64,000 nt of DNA from Stropharia rugosoannulata (taxonomy: Eukaryota > Basidiomycota > Agaricomycetes > Agaricales > Strophariaceae). Under the pieces are notes generated by a model, which did no database searches, was not told where the DNA came from, and saw only the letters and a program-made list of their open reading frames with translations. Below, piece after piece: positions 1-13,003 of this stretch. Every line of letters starts with the position of its first letter. Position 1 is the first letter of the stretch. The stretch lies in assembly GCA_028532985.1 (NCBI GenBank), contig JANCIK010000011.1:2728001-2792000 (forward strand), given 5' to 3'. A program made the translations under genes and the position numbers.

Positions 1-438
1 GCATGGCAATTAGCTCCTGGTCAAGCCGGGACAGTGGTAAAAAGGACGGTACGGGATGGTCTGAGAGCTGTATGGTGGGCGGTGAGATTACGGGGGGAAG
101 TGGGACTGGCGAAGAAAGAACAGAGCCCTCGTCTTAGCCAGCTCTGTACTCTGTAAAAGGCAAGGCGCGTGATCCTATTCTCAATCCGTCTGCATACGGT
201 TCCAAAATCGGAAGATCAATATTCTTGTTTCACAAAAATTGTACACAAAACACAGTTCGACGCGCAAACAGATTGTCTTTATTTTTCTTATTTTTCCATC
301 TTTCAGCCACATTTGTCGAGCAAGGGATTACCGGAAGCTTGCAGGAGCAAGCTGAGGGACTTGCTGCGCTTATTGTACGTACATGCTGTAGTCGTGCGTC
401 ATCAGGGAGCTGTTCATCTACTCAAACTAGTCCACTTA

Positions 439-1115
439 CTAGGTCACAGCAATGCCAACGACGGTGTCATGATAGTTGGTATCTCCTCCGTCTTCGGCAT
501 TGATCTAATTATGACAGTTAATTAGCATATCAATGTTAAGAGCATGCAAGAACTCACCATTGTGAAGCTTATGGCATTCGAGTTGCCGATCTTGAACGCT
601 TTCTAGAAAAGATACAGACAATCAGAAATATCCAAAAATATGTTAATAGGCTGCTTACGAAAGTGTGCTTGGGGTCACTTTCAGAGAATTTGGACGAGCC
701 GGGCTTCAAATGGGAGCAATAGACTGCAATGTTGCGGTCGTCGGTGTAGGGTCCAACGCTGAACACGTTTGGGTCGGGTTGGGCAGCAGACTGGGGTACA
801 ACCTGGCTGATGTTGAAGCGTGATTTGTCGGTGACGGCATCCCATACGACCTGCGGGTCAAGGACAATATTGTCGGAGTTAAGAAGGTACGTGTTGAAGC
901 GCTGGGCCCATGTTGCGGTCATTGTCTAGGGTGGATCAATGGTTCAAATATCAGCTACGGGCTGGGTTTGGAAAGGGAGCTGGTATACTGACACCGAACA
1001 GAATCCCAACAGTATTCTTGGGAAGAGGCACGACGACGACTTTAGCATTAGTTGGCCCATTGCACTTGGAGAGGTCGATAATCTTGACGGCAGATTCCAA
1101 AGAGAGAGGAGCCAT
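439..1115 (-). CDS. Four-exon gene of unknown function, left-arm copy
   Basis: I do not recognise this protein. Exons on the minus strand are 993-1115, 659-925, 558-602 and 439-504. They give 166 aa starting MAPLSLESAVKI and ending TVVGIAVT. The introns of 67, 56 and 53 nt have GTCAGT, GTAAGC and GTGAGT donors and TAG acceptors, all in phase 0. There is no signal peptide or transmembrane segment, so a soluble cytosolic protein is likely. A TATA box lies about 70 bp before the ATG. It is a mirror duplicate of the gene at 5929-6605; both copies look intact and I saw no coding difference. The exon model comes from consensus splice sites and frame continuity only. Confidence 0.6.
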
Positions 1116-1185
1116 TGTTGTGTAGTAGTAGTACTTGTCGAAGATGTAAAGGTACTGAGGACTCTGACAGTGGAGACGCAACCTG

Positions 1186-1193
1186 TATTTATA
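1186..1193 (-). promoter_or_regulatory. TATA box of left-arm gene
   Basis: On the minus strand this reads TATAAATA, about 71 bp before the ATG at 1115. It is the exact mirror of the box at 5851-5858. Confidence 0.55.
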
Positions 1194-2651
1194 ATCTTTC
1201 TGCCCTTATGTCTATGCCGTCGACATGATTCCAAGCACCATTTGTCTTGCCTCAGATAGCGGTCTTGAACACGAGGACGAATTGTATTGAGTCATTGGAA
1301 CAAAGCGATCATTCACTAATCAATTAATAATGTATGTCTTATAATTTTCTTGAGAAAAGAACTTCATTTAAGATAGCATTTGAACGCCGTCCCATCGTAT
1401 GACCTCTATCAAGAGTGTTCTATCAGCTACAATCATCTCTTTAAAGAACTCATCATGCATGGATGCATGCGTTACAATCTTCTCAAAAAAAGAACGTCAT
1501 TTTAGATAGACTTGATCTAAGCACCATCTCATTTCATGGTCTGTATCACAAGAAATACATTCAATCGTTGTCCCCTTAATCCTCTCTTTCATCACATGTT
1601 CCGTCTTTCGTCAATTCAAGTTCGTTTTGTTTATATGTTTTGCATTATCTTGCGCAAGATATATCCCAAACTCTCTCAAATGTGACCAAATACTTGTTGG
1701 AAGCTTTCAGGAAGTAATATTAGTATTAATATTAACACAATGATTCTGACTCTCAGTGCGAGACGAATATCAGGACAGAAGGCGCAGCATTTAGGTAAGA
1801 TTTTGGTTCTATTTATGTTATACGTACACACTGATTTATTTCCGGATTGTATCTGACCAGGACCTTTACATGTACGGCGTATGACAGAAATAAAACAGGT
1901 CACATAATGACAGGGTTCTGGTAGGCCCATGTGATTCACCCTAGCTTCAATATTTATTCCAGACATTGGCAATGAACTTCAGAGCCATGAACAAGACGGC
2001 GCCGTATTAATAGCCTGAACCCCAGATTTGCATGATTTCCGGATTAAGGAACATAACTCAATTATCGGATGTATCATTGGAAGCCGAGCATTAGTTGGGC
2101 GCTTGAATCCAATCACGCTTCTAACATATATCAAAATCTAATGTCACTCGGCGTCGGTTAAGCCAGCGATATTAACTATACGTATACAAGACGCAAACTG
2201 CCGAGCCATGGCCAGGGAAGGAGAATACCATTTGTGACCACTTCGCAAGATGCGATAAACTGCTGGATAAATTTTGTATAGTCTTTTAAAATGGGTGCTG
2301 TCAATGAAGAAGACAGTATCAGTATTGTTTCTTTGAGGGCTTATAAATAGGCGGTCAACCAGACTGCAGCTGCATTTAAGTATTCGTGGGTACAGAAGCA
2401 CCGAACCGTGCCACAGAAGGTACGCGGCTATACGCGGTGGCAAATGAAATGGAGGTTTGGTGGGGGTTATGCAGGTCAAGGTTTGGTAAAGAGTTAAACT
2501 CACTGCCGCACTACATATATGGCGATCTCAATGAAAGAGCTGGTGAATGGAGAGGAGGAGTCCCAAAGCCCAGACGATTGGGTGCATCGGATATGGCGCG
2601 GGAAACGGGTGTCTCCGGATTGTTCCCACACTGTACCACACGACACCGATG

Positions 2652-2945
2652 TAGTCTCCTCCCTCGCTACCATCCACCTCTGACACTTGCTCGTTTAATC
2701 TCCTCCAGTTGCTGCCGCGATGCTCATGTACCCAACAACAACGCATTTGCCTACCTAAACTCCCGCCCTCGCTCCTAGTCCCCCTCCTCCATCCCAGCCC
2801 TATTGTTCCGGCGTTCTCTCTGCCTGATCACTTGTGTCCTACTGGTCAGTGTCAGACCGAGTTCCTGTGCTTGTCTCTAAGGATCCCCATTCCGCCGTCT
2901 CTGGCCGAGCGCCACGTTCAAGCTAAGGAGGACTGGTCTAGTCAT
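2652..2945 (+). repeat. Diverged dispersed repeat, copy 1
   Basis: The stretch aligns by eye with the reverse complement of about 7485-7765. Shared anchors include GATGCTCATG, CCCAACAACAAC, CTACCTAAACTCCCGCCCTC, TGTGTCCTACTGGT and AAGGATCCCCAT. Similarity is roughly three in four bases with small indels. The copy begins just inside the left arm and continues into the spacer. Reading frames are only partly conserved, so I treat it as non-coding repeat. Confidence 0.6.
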
Positions 2946-4373
2946 CGTCTTCCAGTGCGCTTCAGCGTCCGCGCAGGAGGCGCCTCGCTTTCTCTGCTTC
3001 ATCATGAATCCACCGCCCTCAACCTTCCACCCCGTCTGCCCTCGATGTTCTGACCTCTACCCGCCTACTCCCGTACTCCTTTGCCCCCCGCCCTCCAACC
3101 CCCAGACTTCCATCCTCGTACCCCTATCCGCAGAAACCGCCGACGGATCCAGCCGCATCCGAAAATATTTGGATAACGTAGGGATAAACGCAGCGCCCGC
3201 ACCATGTACCGCAATACCATTCTGGACCTGCACACGGCGCTACGAGAACATGCGCATTGGCTGGTCACAATCGGACAAGATCTTCGCAGAAGGCGATTTT
3301 AGTGACGGCGGGGGTCACTGATGATGACACGGACGGCGAAGTCGATGATGACGCGGATAACGGAGAGAATGATGGCGATGCAGCGGTGGTGATGGCGGTG
3401 CAAGACTGAGACGACACCGCTGAAGGGTCCGGAATGATACTGCTAAAGGGCTGCAGAGCGAGAGGGCTTGGGGATGCAACGTTCACGGGGGTGCGTGGAC
3501 AAGTGAGGGCGTGAACTAGTGAGTATCACTTAATATATGCTACGACCTGCTAAACGCGGGCCGCTCATTGTGTTAGGACAAGGCAAGCCGCTGGGCGCGT
3601 GCAGCCGGGATGCTTGAATAGGAGGACTCAGGACGACGTAGGCAAGGCAGGACAGAATTTTGGCCTGCGCGCCTCTGTGAGGGAAGAGACGCTCGTGTTT
3701 TGGACGAGACGAGCCCTTTCGTGAGGCGAAGTGATGGGTGTGCATAGACCAGGGCAGGCATGGGTGGGAGTATGTATGGACATATAAACACGGTGGGGTA
3801 CGAGTCGGGCGCATGACCACTACTCGGTCAGTGGAAGCGCAGTGCGACAGTGACAAGGGGAAGCGCAATGGCCCGGTGCGCTTTCAATTCGGATGGTGGA
3901 TTCCATACAAACGCAGAAACATTGATGTACTGTGCGGCAGGCTGTACTGATGAATAATTATTAGCTACATCGCATCCCCATACAGAGCGGGAACGGGCGT
4001 GAAATTGGCAATACTTAGGGGGAAAATGTATTGGAAACAGGACAAGGAAATTATGGGTACGCTGCCGCGATACAATTCTCGTTCCCTTATTGTACACAAA
4101 TTGCCGTACCAGGGCTCGCAACGTGCCACTGCTCCCTCCATCGTGGTGCTTATACTCACCATTAACTAGTAGAAGCGAGTAGACACCTAATCCTCGTACC
4201 CGACATCGTACCCTAGGAGTTATCCCCGCCAGCCCATAATAATTCACGTACTTCTTTTGCTCTCGGGTGGCCTCACAAGGCTGAGTACCATTGAAAGGGT
4301 CTAACTAAAAGTACATTTGGGTTGATAGGCTATAACAAAAATTTATGCTATCGGCCCTTCCTCTTTTAAATTA
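2672..4373. other. Unique spacer between inverted-repeat arms
   Basis: This 1.7 kb loop is present once. Its first ~280 bp (to about 2950) is a diverged relative of the reverse complement of 7490-7770. The rest has several short overlapping frames on both strands but no start-exon-intron arrangement I can defend. I see no gene. Confidence 0.6.
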
Positions 4374-5850
4374 GGTAGCGAGGGAGGAGACTACATCGGT
4401 GTCGTGTGGTACAGTGTGGGAACAATCCGGAGACACCCGTTTCCCGCGCCATATCCGATGCACCCAATCGTCTGGGCTTTGGGACTCCTCCTCTCCATCC
4501 ACCAGCTCTTTCATTGAGATCGCCATATATGTAGTGCGGCAGTGAGTTTAACTCTTTACCAAACCTTGACCTGCATAACCCCCACCAAACCTCCATTTCA
4601 TTTGCCACCGCGTATAGCCGCGTACCTTCTGTGGCACGGTTCGGTGCTTCTGTACCCACGAATACTTAAATGCAGCTGCAGTCTGGTTGACCGCCTATTT
4701 ATAAGCCCTCAAAGAAACAATACTGATACTGTCTTCTTCATTGACAGCACCCATTTTAAAAGACTATACAAAATTTATCCAGCAGTTTATCGCATCTTGC
4801 GAAGTGGTCACAAATGGTATTCTCCTTCCTGGCCATGGCTCGGCAGTTTGCGTCTTGTATACGTATAGTTAATATCGCTGGCTTAACCGACGCCGAGTGA
4901 CATTAGATTTTGATATATGTTAGAAGCGTGATTGGATTCAAGCGCCCAACTAATGCTCGGCTTCCAATGATACATCCGATAATTGAGTTATGTTCCTTAA
5001 TCCGGAAATCATGCAAATCTGGGGTTCAGGCTATTAATACGGCGCCGTCTTGTTCATGGCTCTGAAGTTCATTGCCAATGTCTGGAATAAATATTGAAGC
5101 TAGGGTGAATCACATGGGCCTACCAGAACCCTGTCATTATGTGACCTGTTTTATTTCTGTCATACGCCGTACATGTAAAGGTCCTGGTCAGATACAATCC
5201 GGAAATAAATCAGTGTGTACGTATAACATAAATAGAACCAAAATCTTACCTAAATGCTGCGCCTTCTGTCCTGATATTCGTCTCGCACTGAGAGTCAGAA
5301 TCATTGTGTTAATATTAATACTAATATTACTTCCTGAAAGCTTCCAACAAGTATTTGGTCACATTTGAGAGAGTTTGGGATATATCTTGCGCAAGATAAT
5401 GCAAAACATATAAACAAAACGAACTTGAATTGACGAAAGACGGAACATGTGATGAAAGAGAGGATTAAGGGGACAACGATTGAATGTATTTCTTGTGATA
5501 CAGACCATGAAATGAGATGGTGCTTAGATCAAGTCTATCTAAAATGACGTTCTTTTTTTGAGAAGATTGTAACGCATGCATCCATGCATGATGAGTTCTT
5601 TAAAGAGATGATTGTAGCTGATAGAACACTCTTGATAGAGGTCATACGATGGGACGGCGTTCAAATGCTATCTTAAATGAAGTTCTTTTCTCAAGAAAAT
5701 TATAAGACATACATTATTAATTGATTAGTGAATGATCGCTTTGTTCCAATGACTCAATACAATTCGTCCTCGTGTTCAAGACCGCTATCTGAGGCAAGAC
5801 AAATGGTGCTTGGAATCATGTCGACGGCATAGACATAAGGGCAGAAAGAT

Positions 5851-5858
5851 TATAAATA
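5851..5858 (+). promoter_or_regulatory. TATA box of right-arm gene
   Basis: TATAAATA lies 71 bp before the ATG at 5929, inside the duplicated arm, so both gene copies keep the same core promoter. Confidence 0.55.
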
Positions 5859-5928
5859 CAGGTTGCGTCTCCACTGTCAGAGTCCTCAGTACCTTTACAT
5901 CTTCGACAAGTACTACTACTACACAACA

Positions 5929-6605
5929 ATGGCTCCTCTCTCTTTGGAATCTGCCGTCAAGATTATCGACCTCTCCAAGTGCAATGGGCCAACTAATGCT
6001 AAAGTCGTCGTCGTGCCTCTTCCCAAGAATACTGTTGGGATTCTGTTCGGTGTCAGTATACCAGCTCCCTTTCCAAACCCAGCCCGTAGCTGATATTTGA
6101 ACCATTGATCCACCCTAGACAATGACCGCAACATGGGCCCAGCGCTTCAACACGTACCTTCTTAACTCCGACAATATTGTCCTTGACCCGCAGGTCGTAT
6201 GGGATGCCGTCACCGACAAATCACGCTTCAACATCAGCCAGGTTGTACCCCAGTCTGCTGCCCAACCCGACCCAAACGTGTTCAGCGTTGGACCCTACAC
6301 CGACGACCGCAACATTGCAGTCTATTGCTCCCATTTGAAGCCCGGCTCGTCCAAATTCTCTGAAAGTGACCCCAAGCACACTTTCGTAAGCAGCCTATTA
6401 ACATATTTTTGGATATTTCTGATTGTCTGTATCTTTTCTAGAAAGCGTTCAAGATCGGCAACTCGAATGCCATAAGCTTCACAATGGTGAGTTCTTGCAT
6501 GCTCTTAACATTGATATGCTAATTAACTGTCATAATTAGATCAATGCCGAAGACGGAGGAGATACCAACTATCATGACACCGTCGTTGGCATTGCTGTGA
6601 CCTAG
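5929..6605 (+). CDS. Four-exon gene of unknown function, right-arm copy
   Basis: Exons are 5929-6051, 6119-6385, 6442-6486 and 6540-6605, giving 166 aa. Donors are GTCAGT, GTAAGC and GTGAGT; acceptors are CTAG, CTAG and TTAG; all introns are phase 0. A branch-like CTGAT sits in intron 1. No signal peptide, membrane segment or familiar motif is visible. The C-terminal part (residues ~130-166) is polar with isolated hydrophobic positions, compatible with beta strands. It is identical in layout to the left-arm copy, so the pair is divergently arranged around the 1.7 kb spacer with 3' ends pointing outwards. Function unknown. Confidence 0.6.
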
Positions 6606-7042
6606 TAAGTGGACTAGTTTGAGTAGATGAACAGCTCCTGATGACGCACGACTACAGCATGTACGTACAATAAGCGCAGCAAGTCCCTCAGCTTGCTCCT
6701 GCAAGCTTCCGGTAATCCCTTGCTCGACAAATGTGGCTGAAAGATGGAAAAATAAGAAAAATAAAGACAATCTGTTTGCGCGTCGAACTGTGTTTTGTGT
6801 ACAATTTTTGTGAAACAAGAATATTGATCTTCCGATTTTGGAACCGTATGCAGACGGATTGAGAATAGGATCACGCGCCTTGCCTTTTACAGAGTACAGA
6901 GCTGGCTAAGACGAGGGCTCTGTTCTTTCTTCGCCAGTCCCACTTCCCCCCGTAATCTCACCGCCCACCATACAGCTCTCAGACCATCCCGTACCGTCCT
7001 TTTTACCACTGTCCCGGCTTGACCAGGAGCTAATTGCCATGC

Positions 7043-10000
7043 CAGGTCTCACTTCACTTCAGGTAAAGCGCTACAAGGTACAAATCCTTAAAGTTTCGTA
7101 TCGGTTTCTACGTGAGCTTTCAAGAAATCAGTACAGCATTTGAACAGAACCCACGGTCTATTTGAAAGAAAAGCTCTCTGCGGTCAGAATTATGAGACAA
7201 TGTATGAATTATAAGCCGGTCAGCCTCATTCACTCACTACGGCGCATTGAGTACGACGAGTAGCAGAAAGCTTTAGGTATTGGAGAGGCGCGCAGCGCGA
7301 GTTAATGGAGAAAGGAACACGATGAGCGCAACGAGCGTGCGGAGGTACGGACGCAGGCGGGCGAGCGCGTCTGCTTTGCAGCATCGCAGTGAGATGCGAG
7401 GACGATTCTGACGATGCTGTTGGGGGTGGTGTATGGTACCATCTTTCGAGGGGCGGTGGAAGTGTGTTAGGACGTGTCACAGTCTGTCGAGTGAACGAGC
7501 CGGCGCAGAAGCAGATGCGTGTGGCGCTCGGGCAGAGACGGTGGGATGGGGATCCTTAGGGACAAGAACAGGGACCCGGCCGGACACTCACCAGTAGGAC
7601 ACAAACGGTGATCAGTCAGACAGAACGCCGGAAAAAATTGTCCTGGGATGATGGACAGGGAGCGAGGGCGGGAGTTTAGGTAGGTGGATGTGTTGTTGTT
7701 GGGGTGCATGAGCATCGCACCAGCGAGGGAAAGACGAGCGAGTGTCAGAGGTGTGAGTTAGGATACATTGGTGCGGTGGGGTATGGTGTTGGTTCATGCT
7801 GTGAAATCACTGCAACTCTGCGATGAATTCCGGAGTGATTGCGGAGTGGAGTCCAGAAGCAGTAAATATATTCTGGCTGGCGATACACGAGCAATGAGTA
7901 CATGAGTGGGAAGGAGTAGTCTGCGACGGGGTGGACGGGGGACTGGGTAAGCCGCTGGACTAGAATAGATCGACGGGAAGATGCTGGGCAAAGGGAAGAC
8001 GTAGGGCTGCGAGCAGCGGAGTGCAGGGAGCTGAATGCGTCATGGGTCGCGCAGCTAGAGCCACGTTTCATGTGAATTTGTTTATGTTTAAATTCGGTGC
8101 ACAATTCGGAATTGTAGCTCGACAGAGAAATTCGAAGACAATGAGGGACGGTGAGAGGGGTATCCGGCCACTTACAGGACCGGACGAGGTGGTACGTGGT
8201 CACAGTGCATATCGATTACTCAGGTGACGCAAGAGGACGTATGCGTTAACTTCAGCACGTATAAATGCATCCGAATTGCCCGTACGCCGTTGGTGATGAG
8301 CGACCCGGAGGGAGCTATGCGATGACTTTGAGAGGTGAAATCACCCTCCGCCGTGTATAATATGGAAAAGTACTCCGACTCAACGGCTGGGGAAAGAAGG
8401 CCGGTTGAACGCGTGTCGACGATGATGCAAGACAGGTGGGGCGACGAGACAGGGATTCGAAGCAACGGGTCTGCAGAGAGAACGACGTGGCGTACAGCAG
8501 AATCGGCCACGAAGAGCAGGTACAATGCGGGCAATATATACAACTGCCCAATTCGGCAATCCCAGAAAGGGGGATGTTTCCTTGACCGGGCAGGGAACAT
8601 TGTCCATGCAAACGTCGGGCAGAGAGACTACGAAACCAGATGTTAATCTGGTTCAAACACAGAACAACGTAGTGGGAGATCACAGAAAAAGGGAATGTGG
8701 AAGGTTATTAGATTCTCCACATTCTCAAGAATGTTATAACTTACTGCTTCCCACTGGTCCCGTCCCCAGTCTCCCCAATCTGTTTCGTGTCTTACTCCAG
8801 CAAGTCTTTCTTGACGGGGTTTATCCGTAACCGTGAATTTTGACACTTTCTGATGCTGCTCCTGCTTCTTTATGCTCGAAATCAGGAATACCTATCAGTA
8901 TTGATAGATAGGAAGACTGATTGATAACCATCAGCGTCCGGTTTCCTGGTTTATTAAAATAATTTTAGATACGCTACAATACAGTCATCCTTCGTTACTA
9001 CTCACACATAGGGTCTACTCACTCGATTATTTTATTGCTGTAGCAAGTTCGTCCTTTAGTAATCAATGGCAAAGTGCTACATCATTCTTCGACGGTGGTA
9101 ATCTGTGCAGGTGTGGGGACACATTGAGTACTATCATATTCTCCGTAGTATCGTAAGTACGCTCTGCTATGGAGAAATGTATCAAGTGATGCCGTTTGAA
9201 GTACAATATTCGTCACACCGTTCTAGTATGCTGCCACGATAGTCTTCCTTCCCGAAATCTAACGTCGATAACTGTTCTCTGGCTACAAATGCTACTCACA
9301 ATCCGTCAATACTCTGCAAACCTTCCTGTGAGTACATCACATCTTATTCTTAGTGCTGGTGTCCTACGGCCTTGGTGAACACTTATATGATTTACATGGT
9401 AATTTCTCACATTCCAAGAATAAAATGTGTGTAGATAACAGCGTCCCGAAGTTCATCAAGGGGCTTGACAGTATTCTTCTGATAGGCTGCGTAGCCAAGA
9501 GCAACCTAAACTGACAGCTGTCACTCCGTACTCTAGAGTACCGATACGTACTGAATACGGATACAGCGTAGCGGATGTCTGCTCTAAGTGTTATGTTCCA
9601 GTCGCTGAACGAAGCCTGAGAAAGGGCACTGGGACTGGTCTTGATCATATCATCTATATAAGGTGGGTCGAGTCAAGAAGGTCATCCTGATGGATGGCTG
9701 ATGCTGGGATAGTCGGTCGTAAATATAGGAAATGGGTGTGAAAGACTGTAAGAAGATGCACAAAGAAAGGATCAACAGATAGCGGGACTCAATAAATAGC
9801 ATCGCGGAGTGGTTAAACTACGTCTGTCCTCTGAACAAATGGAACGACTATTGTGAATCCAAACAAAGACCTTGCATCATAAATTAACTGGGTGGGTAAG
9901 TTAAGATTGAATGCTACCTACTGACAAGGGTCATACGAGACACATGGAGTATGTACAAGGGCAATTTTTGACAGTACACCGTCACTATCAGCTCAATGAG

Positions 10001-12996
10001 GCAAAGTATACGTACATCGCTGATGCTACGGGGGGTCACATCTCAAGTTCACGCATCCATTCTGGACAGGATCCGCACCATATGCCTGCGCAGCCACGGA
10101 CCCCTGTTTTGCCACGGACCCCCAACCTGCCTGTGCAATTACACCGAATGATATTACCCCATGCGTCCGCCATTTTCCTTCCCCCGCGTCCAGCCCCGTC
10201 ACACTAAGTCATCCCATCCACTGTGCGTATACGGCGAAACCTGCTGCAAATACTACTTCCATTCCGCAATCAGACCCACCGCAATAGACAGCAACGACGC
10301 AGCTGACCGCCGTTTCTCCGCTCCCTTCGCTGCATCTCAGACCTACTCTTTCCTTCGTATGATTGCAACTGACCCGAGTTCCCGTGCCGCACGCCTACGA
10401 AGTTTCTTAGTCTCATAAATTCGCGACTCGTCCCTATCACGGATCCGCTACCCTGCCGTTCTCGGGCTGTGCGCCGACCGCGGGCTGCACCTGAAGCGCA
10501 CGTCTGCGTCATCTGTCTTCCCATAGTCCTGTATCTTATATCCTTTGTCCGTTGCCTCGTGTCCAATTAGACTTGTGTAGGAGGTCGAACTGCGAAGATG
10601 GTTATGACGGGGGACAACGGAATGAAGGTGCCCACAGCGGGTAGGGGTGTGAACGGCCGTCGCATCAGGGAGGGTGAAAATGACACTGGCAAGGTGTTTG
10701 CGCGTACACGGATGGTCTTTAGGTGGGCAGGCGATGGGACGCCTGGCAGAAGTACAACTTGCGCGCTCCCGACTGCCATGGATGCGCGAGGAAATGCGAA
10801 GAATGTGCGCCGTCCCTGTACCAGGCTACATCGCCTCCGCATCTCCCGTGTCTTTCCTTCAGTGTCGGGGTGCGACAGTGCTAAATGCGAATGAAATGCA
10901 TGGCTGTGACTTGTCGGCGTAATTTACATGGATTGGCTGAAGGCAATACCCCCGCGAGGGTTTGATGATAACTTAAAGGAAGTTGACGAGAGAGACGGTG
11001 ATAGCTGAAGCACGTTTGCAACGGGATATGGGGGCTGTAGCAAGAGCGGGTCGAAGGAGTCCGGGGCGCATGCAGGGGGACGGCAAGGGAATGGTCTGGG
11101 GGATGGGAACGGGTCCGGGGGATGGTGAAGGGACGTGGGCTGAGAGGGATGATATTGCTGACGAAGTAGGGGAGTTGCCGATTGCGACGACACGACGGCA
11201 GTAGAGACGAGCGGGGGTTATGATACGGGAATGGATTAGGTGGGCTTAACCGAGGGCGCCGGCCAGGTTTACCCTTCAGGTTCGCTGGGCACAGAAACAG
11301 ACACCCAGCATGAGTCAACGAGAGTAAAGTGGCGTGGATGCAGGGGGCCTCTATCAATTTGTTTGCCCGTACTACTTATGCCAAGGGCACGCAGGCGAAG
11401 ATGGGGTCGGGGACAGCAAGGTGAGGATTGAGAAGGGCAGGTATAAAGGGGACCAGACGGCGAGGCTGTGTGAGGTCTTGCAGTGTTGAGACGCAGCCGT
11501 GGTATCTATCACTTGGCCGAGATGAGAATGGTGAGATGAGCTGGCCAGGCTCGATACTCGGGTGAGGTCAGTGAAGCATGGATTGGTAAGGGAGACAATT
11601 CACCTTGAAAATTTTCATCTCCGCAGCTTTCCGTGTTTTAAATAAACGCACAAGGGAAGCGCAAAAGGCGTTGGGGTTGCGTTGGGGCTAAAGGGACAAT
11701 ACTTGACAATACCAACCGAAGCGGCTTACATACGCAATACCCACGGCCTAGTATTCTTGAGTTCTCTCCATCCCAACTTCATTAACATTCGTCAATATAT
11801 CAAATTGTTAAATGTTTTAACAATGACGGGCGGATATCTATGTGGAGTTGAGCCGTGAGATTTTTTCGTGGCAGTAGCGCCAAGGTGGAGCACTCAGGTT
11901 CAATTCCAAGGCACAATTAAAAGAGGCATGATATATGTAATGTATATCATTGTCAGTTGTGGTGACCAGCTTGGGGGTTGTGTTATTTGCGTCCATGACG
12001 AAAGCGGCCATGAGTGACGATCAGATGAATATGCCTGCAGAAAATGTGCCTGCAACAATGAGCGATCTCTATCTGCTGCCACAACTCGCTGATTCTCGCA
12101 CAGCCTCGGAGTCCGCCCCGCGGCGGCGTCGGAGGGATAATAGAGAGACGATGGTCCGGCCGCCGGGCGTGCCGTGCCATGCTTCCTGTGCTAATCAGGG
12201 GACCGGTGATGGCGTCGCAAGACTGGGCGCTTATTTGATACTCTGGTGCTTCGGACACGAGAGATTTGCTTGTGTCAGTGGCGCAGAGAGCCGGGCAGGG
12301 TAACAGTGAGCGGTAGCCGCTTGCAGAGCACGTGATGACTGAACTGATGGAAGCTGAGATGGGACCAAGATGGGACCTCAGTGAAGAGATGGCACTACCC
12401 GGTTGCTACCCGGTCTGCAGTCGGAGGAATCAAAAATGGGGCGGAGAACGGGCCCCTTGGAGGGGGCGGACCCTGGGATATCACAGTAGGATGAGTAATT
12501 AGTGTTAACATTGCAGCATGAAGCGAGCAGTGGTGACATTGCGCGTCTGCAAGGCGAGTACACGGTGGGGAGTACGGACAGGGGTAACGGCTGGGCCGGT
12601 GGGGTGAACATAACCGAAGGAGAGGCGAGCATGAAGGGAGCCGGCGAGGCGTGGATGCTTTGCATTACTAATGAGCTCCAGGGAACCGTGTCCTAGAGTG
12701 GCGACTTCCGTTTGTAACGGATGGGATAAGGCCTGCAGCAACAGCTAACTGGTGACAAGCCACAAAGTGTAGTACACCCTGCTGGGCGAAGCTTGCGAAG
12801 GGCCAAAAAAATCATTTCTTCAATGAATTTGAAGGCTGAGGTGGACGAGGCTGAGGTGGACGGCGCGAAGATGTCTGTGTTTTCAATTGATGCGCAAAGC
12901 AAGCGCAAAGACACTAGGAGTTCCAGACAAAGTTTACGTACACAGTAGTGCATGGCGGATAGGTCAAGCCTACTACTTCACCTGTGTATTCTGCAT
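7043..12996. other. Long stretch without a supportable gene
   Basis: Many short open frames occur here on both strands, especially in C/T- and G/A-skewed stretches (about 7250-7800, 10070-10560, 10900-11360). None shows a signal peptide, a domain or consistent exon-intron structure. Only the dispersed-repeat copy at 7485-7765 is recognisable. Confidence 0.5.
7485..7765 (-). repeat. Diverged dispersed repeat, copy 2
   Basis: Read on the minus strand it matches about 2652-2945 with short indels. Both copies contain GATGCTCATG followed by an ACAACAACA tract and a CTACCTAAACTCCCGCC block. I cannot see terminal repeats. Confidence 0.55.
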
Positions 12997-13003
12997 GATA
13001 GAC

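Larger units (their letters stand above)
1..2671. repeat. Giant inverted repeat, left arm
   Basis: The reverse complement of this stretch recurs at 4374-7042. Paired coordinates sum to 7043 near the window start, 7044 from about 405 to 2200 and 7045 at the inner end, so the arms differ by two one-base indels: GGG versus GG near 405, and CCC versus CC near 2217. I also saw one substitution near 2549. Everything else I compared was identical. The pairing is still perfect at base 1, so the arm may continue outside the window. It carries a complete copy of a four-exon gene. Near-identity points to a recent inverted duplication or conversion between arms. Confidence 0.95.
4374..7042. repeat. Giant inverted repeat, right arm
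   Basis: Reverse complement of 1-2671. The inner boundary is sharp: pairing stops at 2671/4374. The outer limit is set by the window edge, because base 1 pairs with 7042. The arm holds the plus-strand copy of the four-exon gene. Confidence 0.95.

Noticed and set aside
1..7042. Inverted repeat as a pure assembly artefact
   Set aside because: The arms are not identical: two one-base indels and a substitution distinguish them, and the spacer is unique. An artefact cannot be fully excluded, because both indels are in homopolymers.
10881..11431. Proline- and arginine-rich frames on both strands
   Set aside because: Products of skewed composition with no conserved motif.
11870..11915. tRNA gene suggested by GGTTCAATTCC
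   Set aside because: No matching acceptor stem, D-arm or anticodon arm upstream.
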